In this document: piece by piece, positions 44,767 to 52,772 of the stretch | Layout of the letters: each line of letters starts with the position of its first letter | Position numbering within the stretch: position 1 is the stretch's first letter | Program-made: the position numbers and the translations under genes | The notes under the pieces: model-generated | Databases searched by the model: none | What the model was told of the DNA's origin: nothing | Seen by the model: only the letters and a program-made list of their open reading frames with translations | NCBI GenBank assembly: GCA_964540815.1 | Contig: CAZIOH010000008.1 | Location: 1-64,000 of the forward strand | Length of the DNA: 64,000 nucleotides | Reading direction: 5' to 3' | Origin: CAZIOH01 sp964540815 | GTDB taxonomy: Bacteria; Myxococcota_A; Polyangia; Fen-1088

Positions 44767-46218
44767 CTATTTCGTCGGGATGGGTTCGGCGGGCGGGCCG
44801 CCGGCGGGCGCCGCCGGGGCCGCGTTCGTGTCGTCGGAGGTCAACAACCGGAACTCGATGCGCCGGTTCATCTCCCGGCCCTGCTTGGTCTTGTTGTCCG
44901 CCACCGACCTGTCCGAGCCATAGCCGACCGCGACGATGCGCTCGCCGCCGATGCCGGCCGAGACCAGGTAGGCCTTGACCGACTCCGCGCGATCCTGCGA
45001 CAGCTTCTGATTGGTCTCCGCCTTGCCGTCGCTCGACGTGTGACCGGAGACCTCGAGCTTGAGATCGGGGTAGTCCTTCAGCACCTTCACGGCGTCACCC
45101 AGCACCTTGAACGAGGACTTCTGGACCTGAGACGAGTTGACCGGGAAGGTGATGCCCTTGATGGTCCCTGTGAACCTCTTCACCGCCGCCGGCAACTCGT
45201 CCGGGCAACCGTCGTCGTCCTGGAAGCCGTTCTTGGTCTCGGGCTCGTTCGGGCACTTGTCCTTGGCGTCGGGGATCCCGTCGCCATCGTTGTCGAGGTC
45301 CGGGCAACCGTCGTCGTCCTGGAAGCCATCCTTGTCCTCGGCGTCGTTCGGGCACTTGTCCTTGGCGTCGGGGATCCCGTCGGCGTCGTTGTCCAGGTCC
45401 GGGCAGCCGTCGTCGTCCTGGAAGCCGTCCTTGTCCTCGGCCTCGTTCGGGCACTTGTCCACGTCGTCGGGGATGTCGTCGCCGTCGCTGTCCTTGCGCA
45501 GGGTCGGGGCCGGCGGGGGCGGCGGGGGAGGCGGCGGCGGCGGCGGCGGCGGGGGCGCCACCACCTCGCGCTCGCCGCCGAACCGGTACGACAGGCCGAG
45601 CAGGACCTCGGGGTCGAGCGAGTCGCGGTTCTTGTTGGTGTTCGGCAGGAAGACCGCGCGCGCGTCGAGTCGGGCGTCGAGGCCCTCGACCAGTGCCAGC
45701 TTGGCACCGACCCCGACGTGGAAGTCGAAGTCGGTGTCCTTGGCGATCTCGGTGTAACCCGGATTCGGCTGCACCGAGGCCGCCTGCATCCAGCCGACGC
45801 CACCGAGGACGAAGGGCCGGAAAGGCCCGTCGAGCAAGTGCACCAGCGCATGCAGCTTGTAGCTGATGAGGAAGATGCTGTAGTCGTGGAAGCTATCGGC
45901 GCTCGGGATCCCACCCACCTCGCCCTCGAACGAGATCCACGGGAGAATGGTGGCGGCGGCGCGCACGCCGAAGATGAAACCGTTCTTCGGATGCGGGACG
46001 TTCCCCGGGTCGTCCGCCACGCCGAGCTCCAGGTTGTCCGCGAAGAAATGGCCACCCCCGAAGAGGCCGAGCTCGAGTTGAAGACCTCGGGTCGGCACCT
46101 GGTTCGCCATCTGGTTTGCCTGCTGGTTTCCTTGGGCGAATGCCGCCCTGCTCGCCGCAACAACCAACGCGGGAGCGAGGATCAAGGAGAAACAACCCGC
46201 AATTCTGCGTCCTCGCAT
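44767..46218 (-). CDS. OmpA-family porin with thrombospondin type 3 repeats
   Basis: A 483-residue outer-membrane protein. A signal peptide (1-30, ending AAFAQG) precedes an eight-strand-size barrel (about 45-215). A polyproline run follows, then three 33-residue calcium-binding TSP3 repeats (DSDGDDIPDDVDKCPNEAEDKDG type, about 235-335). The OmpA peptidoglycan-binding domain ends it (LEVSGHTSSDGKAETNQKLSQDRAESVKAYL with NRRIEF). It anchors the outer membrane to the wall. The ATG at 46218 has GGAGA upstream; the in-frame GTG 46224 is less likely. Confidence 0.94.
   Translation of the reverse strand: MRGRRIAGCFSLILAPALVVAASRAAFAQGNQQANQMANQVPTRGLQLELGLFGGGHFFADNLELGVADDPGNVPHPKNGFIFGVRAAATILPWISFEGEVGGIPSADSFHDYSIFLISYKLHALVHLLDGPFRPFVLGGVGWMQAASVQPNPGYTEIAKDTDFDFHVGVGAKLALVEGLDARLDARAVFLPNTNKNRDSLDPEVLLGLSYRFGGEREVVAPPPPPPPPPPPPPPPAPTLRKDSDGDDIPDDVDKCPNEAEDKDGFQDDDGCPDLDNDADGIPDAKDKCPNDAEDKDGFQDDDGCPDLDNDGDGIPDAKDKCPNEPETKNGFQDDDGCPDELPAAVKRFTGTIKGITFPVNSSQVQKSSFKVLGDAVKVLKDYPDLKLEVSGHTSSDGKAETNQKLSQDRAESVKAYLVSAGIGGERIVAVGYGSDRSVADNKTKQGREMNRRIEFRLLTSDDTNAAPAAPAGGPPAEPIPTK
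45200..45496. repeat. Three 99-bp direct repeats coding TSP3 units
   Basis: Copies begin near 45200, 45299 and 45398, at an exact 99-bp period, and are nearly identical at DNA level. Each encodes one Asp-rich calcium-binding unit with a Cys (DKCPN ... DDDGCPD). High identity suggests recent duplication or ongoing homogenisation. Confidence 0.85.
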
Positions 46219-46355
46219 GAACACTCTCCAGTGAAGTAGCTAGTCGTGGATCAAAAAAATTCGCGGGCACTATAACGCGGATTGCCGACGGGAAAAAGGT
46301 TTGCGGCGTCGGCGTGCGCGCGGCCGGTCGCGCGGCAACGGGTGCGCCTGAATAA

Positions 46356-46385
46356 TTGTCGGGGCAGCCTCGTACACGATATATA
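46356..46385 (+). promoter_or_regulatory. Sigma70-type promoter of the small CxxCH protein
   Basis: TTGTCG and TATATA are separated by 18 bp, in a locally A+T-rich patch about 50 bp before the ATG at 46435. Both boxes match four of six consensus bases. It is the clearest sigma70-like element in this otherwise GC-rich interval (46219-46434), which also holds the ompA upstream region. Confidence 0.5.
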
Positions 46386-46434
46386 GCTCGCAGCCTGGTT
46401 CCCGGATCCTGGCAACCCACTCAAGGAGAACACG

Positions 46435-46740
46435 ATGAATCGGATTGGAATGATGACCGCCCTCGCCGCATTTTTGGGCACCGCCGTGGTCGGCGGTATC
46501 GCGCTCGGCGCCGACGGAAAGTGCACCATCGCGACCTCGGGCGACAGCGAGACGGCCAAGGCTTGTGCGGCGGGTGGCCGGAAGGCCGCGACCAAGGCCA
46601 TGAAGAAGATGGTCGCCGACGCCAAGACCAAGGGACAGAAGTTCACCTGCGAGGGCTGCCACAAGGATCTCGACAACTACGAGCTCACCAAGAACGCCAA
46701 GGACGACTTCGCCAAGCTCGAAGCCTTGCTGAAGAAGTAG
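46435..46740 (+). CDS. Small exported protein with a single CxxCH motif
   Basis: A 101-residue protein with a signal peptide (MMTALAAFLGTAVVGGIALGA). The mature part has a Cys (GKCTI), a Lys/Ala-rich stretch and CEGCHKDLDNYELTKNAKDDFAKLEALLKK. CEGCH is a potential c-type heme attachment site, but the protein lacks a clear distal Met and could instead use its Cys residues for metal or a disulfide. AAGGAG precedes the ATG at good spacing. Its strong promoter and binding site suggest abundant expression. Function unknown. Confidence 0.82.
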   Translation: MNRIGMMTALAAFLGTAVVGGIALGADGKCTIATSGDSETAKACAAGGRKAATKAMKKMVADAKTKGQKFTCEGCHKDLDNYELTKNAKDDFAKLEALLKK

Positions 46741-46770
46741 CGCGGGGCCTGAGCAGGCTCCTAGCCGGTC

Positions 46771-46796
46771 GCGGGAAGGGGTCGCCCCCTCCCCGC
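46771..46796 (+). terminator. GC-rich hairpin after the CxxCH gene
   Basis: GCGGGAAGGGG and CCCCTCCCCGC pair over 11 positions with one mismatch and a TCGC loop, 30 bp after the stop codon. There is no U-run, so it may be a factor-dependent or weak intrinsic terminator. Confidence 0.5.
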
Positions 46797-46912
46797 GGAC
46801 CCCTGCCATGATCGGGTGGCGATGCGTTGGGATCGCCGGATGATCGGTCCCCGGGCATCATCCCGATTTGACGAAGGTTGCCTGTGCCGACTAGTAAGGT
46901 GCAGCAACCATC

Positions 46913-48433
46913 ATGAAAACGATCACGGAATTCTCGAACACGGTCCTGCGCGAGGCCGCGGCGATTCGCCGGGCGCATCGCGCGGAACGAACGGCGGCTG
47001 GATCCTCCCCTCGCGAGGTGGCGAAGGAGTCGCCGGAGCCCGCTGCCGCGGTTGCGCCGGAGGAGGAGGTTCCCCGGGAGCCCGAGGCGGAGACGACGGA
47101 CGCGACGGCGGCTGCTTTCCCCGCGCAGCTCGACGCCGACGGTGGGACCGACCTCGCCGGGTCGGAGAGCGGCGCCGGCGCCGCGACCGAGGCCGGGATC
47201 GCCTCCCCGCCCGAGGGCGCGGCGTCCGAGGCCGGCGCCACGGGTGGAGGTGAACCGGAGCTGCCGGCGGCCGAGACCGCCGAGCCATCGGCGGCCGAGC
47301 TCGCTGCCGAGGCCGAGAAGGTCGCGCTGGAAGCCGCAGCGGCCGCGGAGAGCGCCGCGCGGGAAGCCGCTGCCGCCGCTGCCGCCGAAGCCCTGAAGAA
47401 GGCAGTGGACGAGGCTGCGGGGACGGACATTCAGGCCAAGCTCGGGATCCAGGGCGATCGCCTGGCGCGGCTGTTCGAGGCTCTCGACTCGGTCAAGGAT
47501 CGGGTCGACAACATCCGGTTGATGCGCGTGCTCAGCGGTGAGAACCCTCCCGCGACCGCCAAGAAGGTGGGCGAGCACTTCTACGTGGCCGACTTCGCCG
47601 CGGTGGCCGAGCGACGCGGGCGCGACGATCGCCGAGGTGGTCGCGACCGCGGCGGACCTGGCGCCGGTCGCGGTGGAGGAGGCGGTGGCGGTGGCGGTGG
47701 TGGTGGTGGTGGTGGTGGTGGTGGTCGCGGAGGTGGCGCGCCCGGCGGTGTCGGGGGCGCCGGCGGCAGCTTCGGCGGCGGTCTCGCGCTCGGTCGCGAT
47801 GGCTTGCCCCGCGACACCGGAGGGCGGGACACCCCGTCGGCCGGACCGGGGTGGATGGTCACGCGGGCCCCAGGGGGCGACCGCGGTGGCCCGCGTGGGG
47901 ATCGAGGCCGTCGAGGCCCTGGAGGTGCTCCGGGCGGGGGCGATCGCGATCGTGGCCCGCGCGGACCACGGCCACCCGGGGCGCCTGGACAGGGGCCGCG
48001 TGGCGCCGCAGGGGGGCCGGGCGGAGGCGGTGGGGCAAGACCACGTCCCAGCGTCGAGGCCCGTGGTCCCCGGCCCACGCCGACCTCGGGCGGCGGTGGT
48101 GCTCCTGCCAGGTTCGGTCCTCCGGTCAGCCCGGCCCCGGGCGCCGGCCCCTCCGGCACGCCGGGTGAGGCGCCAAGCAGCGCACCGGTGCGTCCCGAGG
48201 GGTCCGCCGCGGGCCCGGCGGGCGGTGGTGGTGGTTCCGGCCGCGGCCCCGGGGGACGTGGTCCCGGAGGCGGTGCTGGCTCCGGCGGCGGTGGTGGAGG
48301 CCGGCCCCCCCAGGCCCGACGCGGCCCGGGTCCCGGCGGCAATGGCTCCGGTCCCCGCCCATCTGGCCACGGCGCCGAAGGGCCAGGCTCCGGGGGCCCG
48401 AAGCGCGACGAAAAAGGCTGGCCGATCGGCTGA
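46913..48433 (+). CDS. Disordered Gly/Arg-rich (RGG-type) protein
   Basis: A 506-residue protein, not recognised as a whole. Residues 1-25 (MKTITEFSNTVLREAAAIRR) are a short helix, 30-165 are acidic Ala/Glu/Pro-rich, and 165-235 form the only ordered-looking block (TDIQAKLGIQGDRLARLF ... LMRVLSGENPPATAKKVGEHFYVADF). Residues 235-506 are dominated by Gly, Arg and Pro with RGG/RGGR and GDRGG boxes and a run of about 20 Gly. Such tails bind RNA and promote condensates in eukaryotic and cyanobacterial proteins. The start ATG has only a weak binding site. RNA binding is inferred from composition only. Confidence 0.7.
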   Translation: MKTITEFSNTVLREAAAIRRAHRAERTAAGSSPREVAKESPEPAAAVAPEEEVPREPEAETTDATAAAFPAQLDADGGTDLAGSESGAGAATEAGIASPPEGAASEAGATGGGEPELPAAETAEPSAAELAAEAEKVALEAAAAAESAAREAAAAAAAEALKKAVDEAAGTDIQAKLGIQGDRLARLFEALDSVKDRVDNIRLMRVLSGENPPATAKKVGEHFYVADFAAVAERRGRDDRRGGRDRGGPGAGRGGGGGGGGGGGGGGGGGGRGGGAPGGVGGAGGSFGGGLALGRDGLPRDTGGRDTPSAGPGWMVTRAPGGDRGGPRGDRGRRGPGGAPGGGDRDRGPRGPRPPGAPGQGPRGAAGGPGGGGGARPRPSVEARGPRPTPTSGGGGAPARFGPPVSPAPGAGPSGTPGEAPSSAPVRPEGSAAGPAGGGGGSGRGPGGRGPGGGAGSGGGGGGRPPQARRGPGPGGNGSGPRPSGHGAEGPGSGGPKRDEKGWPIG

Positions 48434-48440
48434 GCAGGCC

Positions 48441-48761
48441 CTACAGAAACTCGCAAAGATAGGCGACGGGCTCGGCGGCGCGCACGTCGAAGCCGCTGTG
48501 TCCGGCGATCTCGAAGCTGGTGCCCGCCGGATAGGCCGACCATCTCTCGCCTTCGCCCTCGCGCTCGCCGCGGGGGTTGGCGTCGGGGCGGGCCAGGAGC
48601 AGTCCACTCACGATCGTCATTCGTTCCGGGGCCTCGGTCCCGAAGTGGTAGGTGCCGGGGGCGATCACGCCCGCGGTGGCGCGGCGGCCGTGACGTTCGA
48701 ACCCGATGCTCTGCACGTTGCCGTCGAAGTAAGAGTTGTGTTTGAGCGAGACCGTTGGCAT
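48441..48761 (-). CDS. ppnP: Pyrimidine/purine nucleoside phosphorylase PpnP
   Basis: A 106-residue cupin-type protein of the PpnP (formerly UPF0345/DUF1255) family, which phosphorolyses several nucleosides. Conserved segments are LKHNSYFDGNVQSIGF, GVIAPGTYHFGTEAPERMTIVSG and GTSFEIAGHSGFDV...AYLCEFL. A short charged insert (ANPRGEREGEGER) lies between two strands. It starts 116 bp from the divergent cobalamin riboswitch. Confidence 0.93.
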   Translation of the reverse strand: MPTVSLKHNSYFDGNVQSIGFERHGRRATAGVIAPGTYHFGTEAPERMTIVSGLLLARPDANPRGEREGEGERWSAYPAGTSFEIAGHSGFDVRAAEPVAYLCEFL

Positions 48762-48817
48762 GCGCGGAGTGTACCGCGGGCGACCGCCCGGGTGGGTTCG
48801 TCGCCGCCGCCCTCGCC

Positions 48818-48846
48818 TTGACGGCGCGGCAGGGCTCGCGTAAAAG
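48818..48846 (+). promoter_or_regulatory. Sigma70-type promoter of the B12 riboswitch transcript
   Basis: TTGACG and TAAAAG are separated by exactly 17 bp. The -35 box matches five of six and the -10 four of six consensus bases. The start would be near 48853, about 25 bases before the riboswitch P1 stem, which is the expected order. Confidence 0.65.
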
Positions 48847-48877
48847 CCCCTCGCGTCTCCCTGAAAATTGAATAGCA

Positions 48878-49039
48878 GCCTCGGGTGCCCACAAGGGCAT
48901 AACAGGGAAGTCCGGTGCGATGCCGGCGCGGTCCCGCCACTGTAAGTGACAGAGCTCCACCCCCTCGAACCCACTCGTCGTGCCACGCGACGGGGAAGGG
49001 AGGGGAAGGGAGTCACGAGCCAGGAGACCTACCCGAGGC
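48878..49039 (+). ncRNA. Cobalamin riboswitch
   Basis: A full AdoCbl-type aptamer. The closing P1 stem is a perfect 9-bp pair, GCCTCGGGT (48878-48886) with ACCCGAGGC (49031-49039). Inside are the diagnostic conserved strings: AACAGGGAAGTCCGGTG, GCGGTCCCGCCACTGTAA, and the B12 box AGCCAGGAGACCTACC. It lies about 100 bases ahead of a TonB-dependent receptor, so cobalamin should shut off the receptor and the lipoprotein after it. Confidence 0.96.
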
Positions 49040-49078
49040 CTTTTCTGACCTTCGCGGCAGACGAAGGAAAGTTGGGTG

Positions 49079-49136
49079 CTCCGCCCTCGCCCTGAGAGCC
49101 ACGCCCGATGAGCCTTCGTCCGTCGTGGGGCGGAGG
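49079..49136 (+). promoter_or_regulatory. Expression platform: helix that can hide the receptor's ribosome-binding site
   Basis: CTCCGCCC (49079-49086) is the exact complement of GGGCGGAG (49128-49135), which contains the Shine-Dalgarno GGAGG (49132-49136) five bases before the ATG at 49142. Pairing would block translation initiation. The pairing is seen in sequence; coupling to B12 binding is inferred. Confidence 0.6.
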
Positions 49137-49141
49137 ATCCC

Positions 49142-51445
49142 ATGCCGAATCTCTCGGCGGTGGTTGCGTGCGAAGGACGCGCGGCCAGCGTCTTCGCACG
49201 TTCATCTCCGATCGCACCGCCGCCCGGGGCACCACGGGCGCGCCGTCGGTCTCGGCCGAGATCCCGGCTGGCCTGGCTCTTCGGATGGCCGGTCCTGCTC
49301 GAGCTGCTCGGAGCTCCGTCGCGGGCCGATATTGCCGTCGCGCCGCCGTCGGATCGCGAAGGCTCCGCTGCCTCGGGTGGGGCGTCGGCCCCCGCCGCCG
49401 AGATCGGCGTGGGAGCCCCCGTCGCGGCGCGGCCCTCGTCGCCCTACAGCTCGGTGGTGCGGGCGGCGGCCTCCCGGAGCGCACCGGCCGAAGATCTGAC
49501 CGCGTCCGCCTCGGTGGTGCGGCCGGGCGACGGACCCCGGGTGGGAGCGGATCTCGCCACCCTGCTGACGGACGTCCCCGGCGCGAACCTCACCCGGCGC
49601 GGGGGCCTCGGATCCTTCGCGACCCTGTCGTTGCGCGGATCGAACCCCGACGAGGTGCGCGTCTACATCGACGGCGTGCCCATCAACCAGGCGGCCGGGG
49701 GAGCGGTGGATCTCTCGACGCTGCCCATCGGTGACGTCGAGCGCATCGAGGTCTACCGCGGGGCCACCCCGATTGCCTTCGGTGAGTCGGCGCTCGGGGG
49801 GGTGGTGTCGATCTCCACGCGGGCGCCGGCGGCCGATGGCCTCACGGGCCAGGCCGGGCTCGGCTCGTTCGGGACACGCTTCGGGGACGTCACCGCCTCG
49901 TGGGTGGCAGGGCCCCTCCGGCTCTACGCCGGGGGCCACGCGATCGTCGCCGCCGGCGACTACCCGGTCGAGCCGGTCGCCAGCACCGTGCCGAGCCCGG
50001 GGAGCCGGCAGAACAACGATCTGACCCAGCTCGACGGCACCCTGCGCGCCGTCCTGGCGCTCCCCGGCCGCCGTGAGCTGCGGCTCGGCTTTCTCGGCTT
50101 CACCCGAGATCAGGGCCTGCCGGCCGAGGAGATGTACCGGTCGGTGGCGGCGCGTGCGCAGTCCACGCGCACCGTGCTCCACGCCGGCTACGAGTCGCGC
50201 TCCGATCTCGGCGCGAGCAGCCGCCTGCGCGCGGTGGTGTTCGCCTCGTCCACCCGGGATCGGTTCCTCGATCCTCTGGCCGAGATCGGCGGGGTCCCGG
50301 CCGCCACCAACGACGTGACCCGGTCGCTCGGCTTCTCGGCCACCGCCCACAAGTTCGTCGGTGAGGACGCACGCCTCGCCACCGTCCTCGAGGGGCGCGT
50401 CGAGACCTATCGCCCGCGCAACGACGCCTCCCCCGGCATGCCCGCCGGATATCCGGCCGACCGCGAGGTCGGCACCGTCGGGCTCGAGCTCGATCTGCGC
50501 GTCGCCCCCCTCGATCTGCACGTGATCCCCTCGGGGCGGCTCGAGGCGGCCCGCGACGTGCGGTCGGGGCGCGACGAGACGTTCGGGACCGACCTGCCGA
50601 CCTCGGCCCCGGTCGCGCGGGCCTGGCCGGTGTTGCGCTTCGGGCTGCTGCGCCGGATCGGGTCCGACCTGGTCGTGCGGGCCAGCGCCGGCCGCTACCA
50701 GCGCATCCCGAGCTTCCTCGAGCTGTATGGCTACAACCGCGGATTCGTCGGCAACGCCGGGCTGCGCCCCGAGCGCGGGCTGAACCTCGACGCCGGCTTC
50801 GCGCTGTGCCGGGCGCTGGCCTCGGGGGAGCTGTCCCTGTCGGGGGCCCTGTTCGGGGCCCGCGCCGAGGACCTGATCTCCTGGGAGACCTACAGCTACC
50901 GCACGCGCGCCGAGAACGTGTCCGAGGCCCGTGTGCTCGGGGCCGAGGGCGAGGTTCGGGCCCGCGTGGGCAGGCTCGAGACCACCGGGCAGATCACCCT
51001 GACCGACGCGCGCGACGAGGGTGAGCTGGCCTCGCGCCGGGGACGGCAGCTCGCGCACCACCCGCGCTACCGCGGCTATCTGCGTGTCTCGTGGCGGCAG
51101 CCCTTGCGGCTGGCGGGCGGGCCCGCGGTGTCGCTGTATGCGGACGCCGACGGCACCGCGGGCAACAGCTGGACCACCAGCGCCTACGGAGCCCTTCCGC
51201 CCCGCCTGCTGGGCGGAGCGGGGCTGGCGGTGGAGCTGCCGCGCTGGTCGAGCCGGATCGCGGCCAGCGTCTACAACCTCCTCGATGCGCGGGCCCACGA
51301 CTTCCCGGGCTACCCGCTCCCGGGGCGCTCGTACATCGTGACGGTCGCCATGAACCTGCCCGGATCGTCGTCGGACCCTCGGCCGTCGGTCGCTTCCCGT
51401 CCTCCCTCACCCGATTCACCCCAGCCAGGAGAGCTCGCCCCATGA
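49142..51445 (+). CDS. btuB: TonB-dependent outer-membrane receptor, BtuB-like
   Basis: A 767-residue receptor. An unusually long Arg/Pro-rich N-terminus precedes the signal helix (LAWLFGWPVLLELLGAPSRA). The plug domain (about 120-225) has LATLLTDVPGANLTRRGGLGSFATLSLRGSNPDEVRVYIDGVPIN and RIEVYRGATPIAFGESALGGVVSI. A 22-strand-size barrel follows and ends near YIVTVAMNL, after which about 28 Pro/Ser-rich residues continue past the expected last strand. GGAGG precedes the ATG. The cobalamin riboswitch upstream makes cobalamin or another corrinoid the likely ligand. The stop overlaps the next start (ATGA). Confidence 0.92.
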   Translation: MPNLSAVVACEGRAASVFARSSPIAPPPGAPRARRRSRPRSRLAWLFGWPVLLELLGAPSRADIAVAPPSDREGSAASGGASAPAAEIGVGAPVAARPSSPYSSVVRAAASRSAPAEDLTASASVVRPGDGPRVGADLATLLTDVPGANLTRRGGLGSFATLSLRGSNPDEVRVYIDGVPINQAAGGAVDLSTLPIGDVERIEVYRGATPIAFGESALGGVVSISTRAPAADGLTGQAGLGSFGTRFGDVTASWVAGPLRLYAGGHAIVAAGDYPVEPVASTVPSPGSRQNNDLTQLDGTLRAVLALPGRRELRLGFLGFTRDQGLPAEEMYRSVAARAQSTRTVLHAGYESRSDLGASSRLRAVVFASSTRDRFLDPLAEIGGVPAATNDVTRSLGFSATAHKFVGEDARLATVLEGRVETYRPRNDASPGMPAGYPADREVGTVGLELDLRVAPLDLHVIPSGRLEAARDVRSGRDETFGTDLPTSAPVARAWPVLRFGLLRRIGSDLVVRASAGRYQRIPSFLELYGYNRGFVGNAGLRPERGLNLDAGFALCRALASGELSLSGALFGARAEDLISWETYSYRTRAENVSEARVLGAEGEVRARVGRLETTGQITLTDARDEGELASRRGRQLAHHPRYRGYLRVSWRQPLRLAGGPAVSLYADADGTAGNSWTTSAYGALPPRLLGGAGLAVELPRWSSRIAASVYNLLDARAHDFPGYPLPGRSYIVTVAMNLPGSSSDPRPSVASRPPSPDSPQPGELAP

Positions 51446-52755
51446 CATCCAGCCGAACTCATCGTGTCGCCCCCAGCGGGCTGTCCTTCATCGTGACCTG
51501 CACCGCGACCCTCGCTGTCGCGGTCCTCTCGGTCGGGGCGGGGGGCTGCGGCGATGGCAGCACCTGTCCCACGACCTCCACGGTCGGGGCGGGGACACCG
51601 GCCGCGCTCCCGGTTGGGCTGGCTGTGCTGAGCAGCGACTACTCGTCGACCAGCCTGGCTCTCTACGATCCCTCGAGCGGGCAGCTGCATGACGATTGCT
51701 TTCACACCGGCGCCGTGGGACCCGGGTTGCAGGATCTCTCCGGGGACGCCACCCTGCCGACCGAAGGCGATCCGAGCAGCCGGGACATCGTGATCATCGA
51801 TCGCGGCAACGCCACGCTGGACGTGGTGACGCCCGGTTGTGCCTTGCGCCGTCAGATCTCGGTGAGCACCGGGTTCCGGGCCAATCCACGCGACGTCATC
51901 GCGGTCGACCCGCACAAGATCTACGTCACCCGCTACGAGACCAACGCCGCGCCCACGGCCACCCCGGGGGACTTCGACGAGGGCAACGACGTCCTCGTCG
52001 TGGATCCCACCGATGGGGTGATCCTCGGCCGCATCGATCTCGGCCAGGAGGCGACCGGGGCCCCGGGCGTGCTCGCGCGTCCGGATCGGGGCCTGCTCCT
52101 CGACGGGCGCGTCTACGTGACCCTCGGAAACCTGAGCGGTGATTTCGCCCAGGCGGGTCCCGGGAGGGTGGTGGTGATCGATCCCGCCACCGATGCCCTC
52201 CTCGGCCACATCGACCTGCCCCAGCAGGTCGGCTGCTCCGGGATCACGGCGGTGGCCGCCGCCAAGAAGCTCTACGTCGCCTGCTGGGGCGACAGCGACG
52301 CGGGCGGCGACCAGGCCGCCACCTCGGCGCTGGTGGAGATCTCGGTGCCGGGCGCCGGGCAGGCGCTCGGCACCCTCGGCACGGTGGTCAAGGCCGCCGC
52401 CCTCGGGACGCGCCCGCTCAGCTTGGTCACCACCGCGGTCCTGAACGGGGTGGCCTATGTCCAGCAGGTCGGAGCCTTGCCCGATCCGCAGGCCGGGACC
52501 CCGGCCTCGTCGGATGTGCTCTACGCGGTCGCGCTGGCGACCGGCGATCTCGTCAAGGTCTACGATGGCGGCGCTTTCAACCTCGGCCGCGTGGCGGCGC
52601 TCTCGGAGGACGCCCGGGTCTACGTCCCCGACGGCGACTCCCACGTGCCGCGGGTCCACGTCTTCGAGCTCGCCGGCGGCTCCATCACCGAGCTGACCGC
52701 CTTCGAGCCCAACCCCGCCGGGCACCTGCCCCCGCGCGAGGCGGCGAGGTACTGA
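51442..52755 (+). CDS. Lipoprotein beta-propeller, BtuG-like candidate
   Basis: A 437-residue lipoprotein with a signal and lipobox (VLSVGAGGC, Cys near residue 36). The mature part is a YncE-like propeller with repeated units: DPSSGQLHDDCF, DIVIIDRGNATLDVVTPG, VLVVDPTDGVILGRIDLG, VVVIDPATDALLGHIDLP, YVPDGDSHVPRVHVFEL. It overlaps the receptor stop, so the two are translationally coupled and both are under the riboswitch. In Bacteroides, BtuG is a surface lipoprotein propeller that captures cobalamin and caps BtuB. Same fold, same lipid anchor and same operon position are seen; orthology and function are inferred. Confidence 0.82.
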   Translation: MTSSRTHRVAPSGLSFIVTCTATLAVAVLSVGAGGCGDGSTCPTTSTVGAGTPAALPVGLAVLSSDYSSTSLALYDPSSGQLHDDCFHTGAVGPGLQDLSGDATLPTEGDPSSRDIVIIDRGNATLDVVTPGCALRRQISVSTGFRANPRDVIAVDPHKIYVTRYETNAAPTATPGDFDEGNDVLVVDPTDGVILGRIDLGQEATGAPGVLARPDRGLLLDGRVYVTLGNLSGDFAQAGPGRVVVIDPATDALLGHIDLPQQVGCSGITAVAAAKKLYVACWGDSDAGGDQAATSALVEISVPGAGQALGTLGTVVKAAALGTRPLSLVTTAVLNGVAYVQQVGALPDPQAGTPASSDVLYAVALATGDLVKVYDGGAFNLGRVAALSEDARVYVPDGDSHVPRVHVFELAGGSITELTAFEPNPAGHLPPREAARY

Positions 52756-52772
52756 GGCCGGATGTCAGGCGC

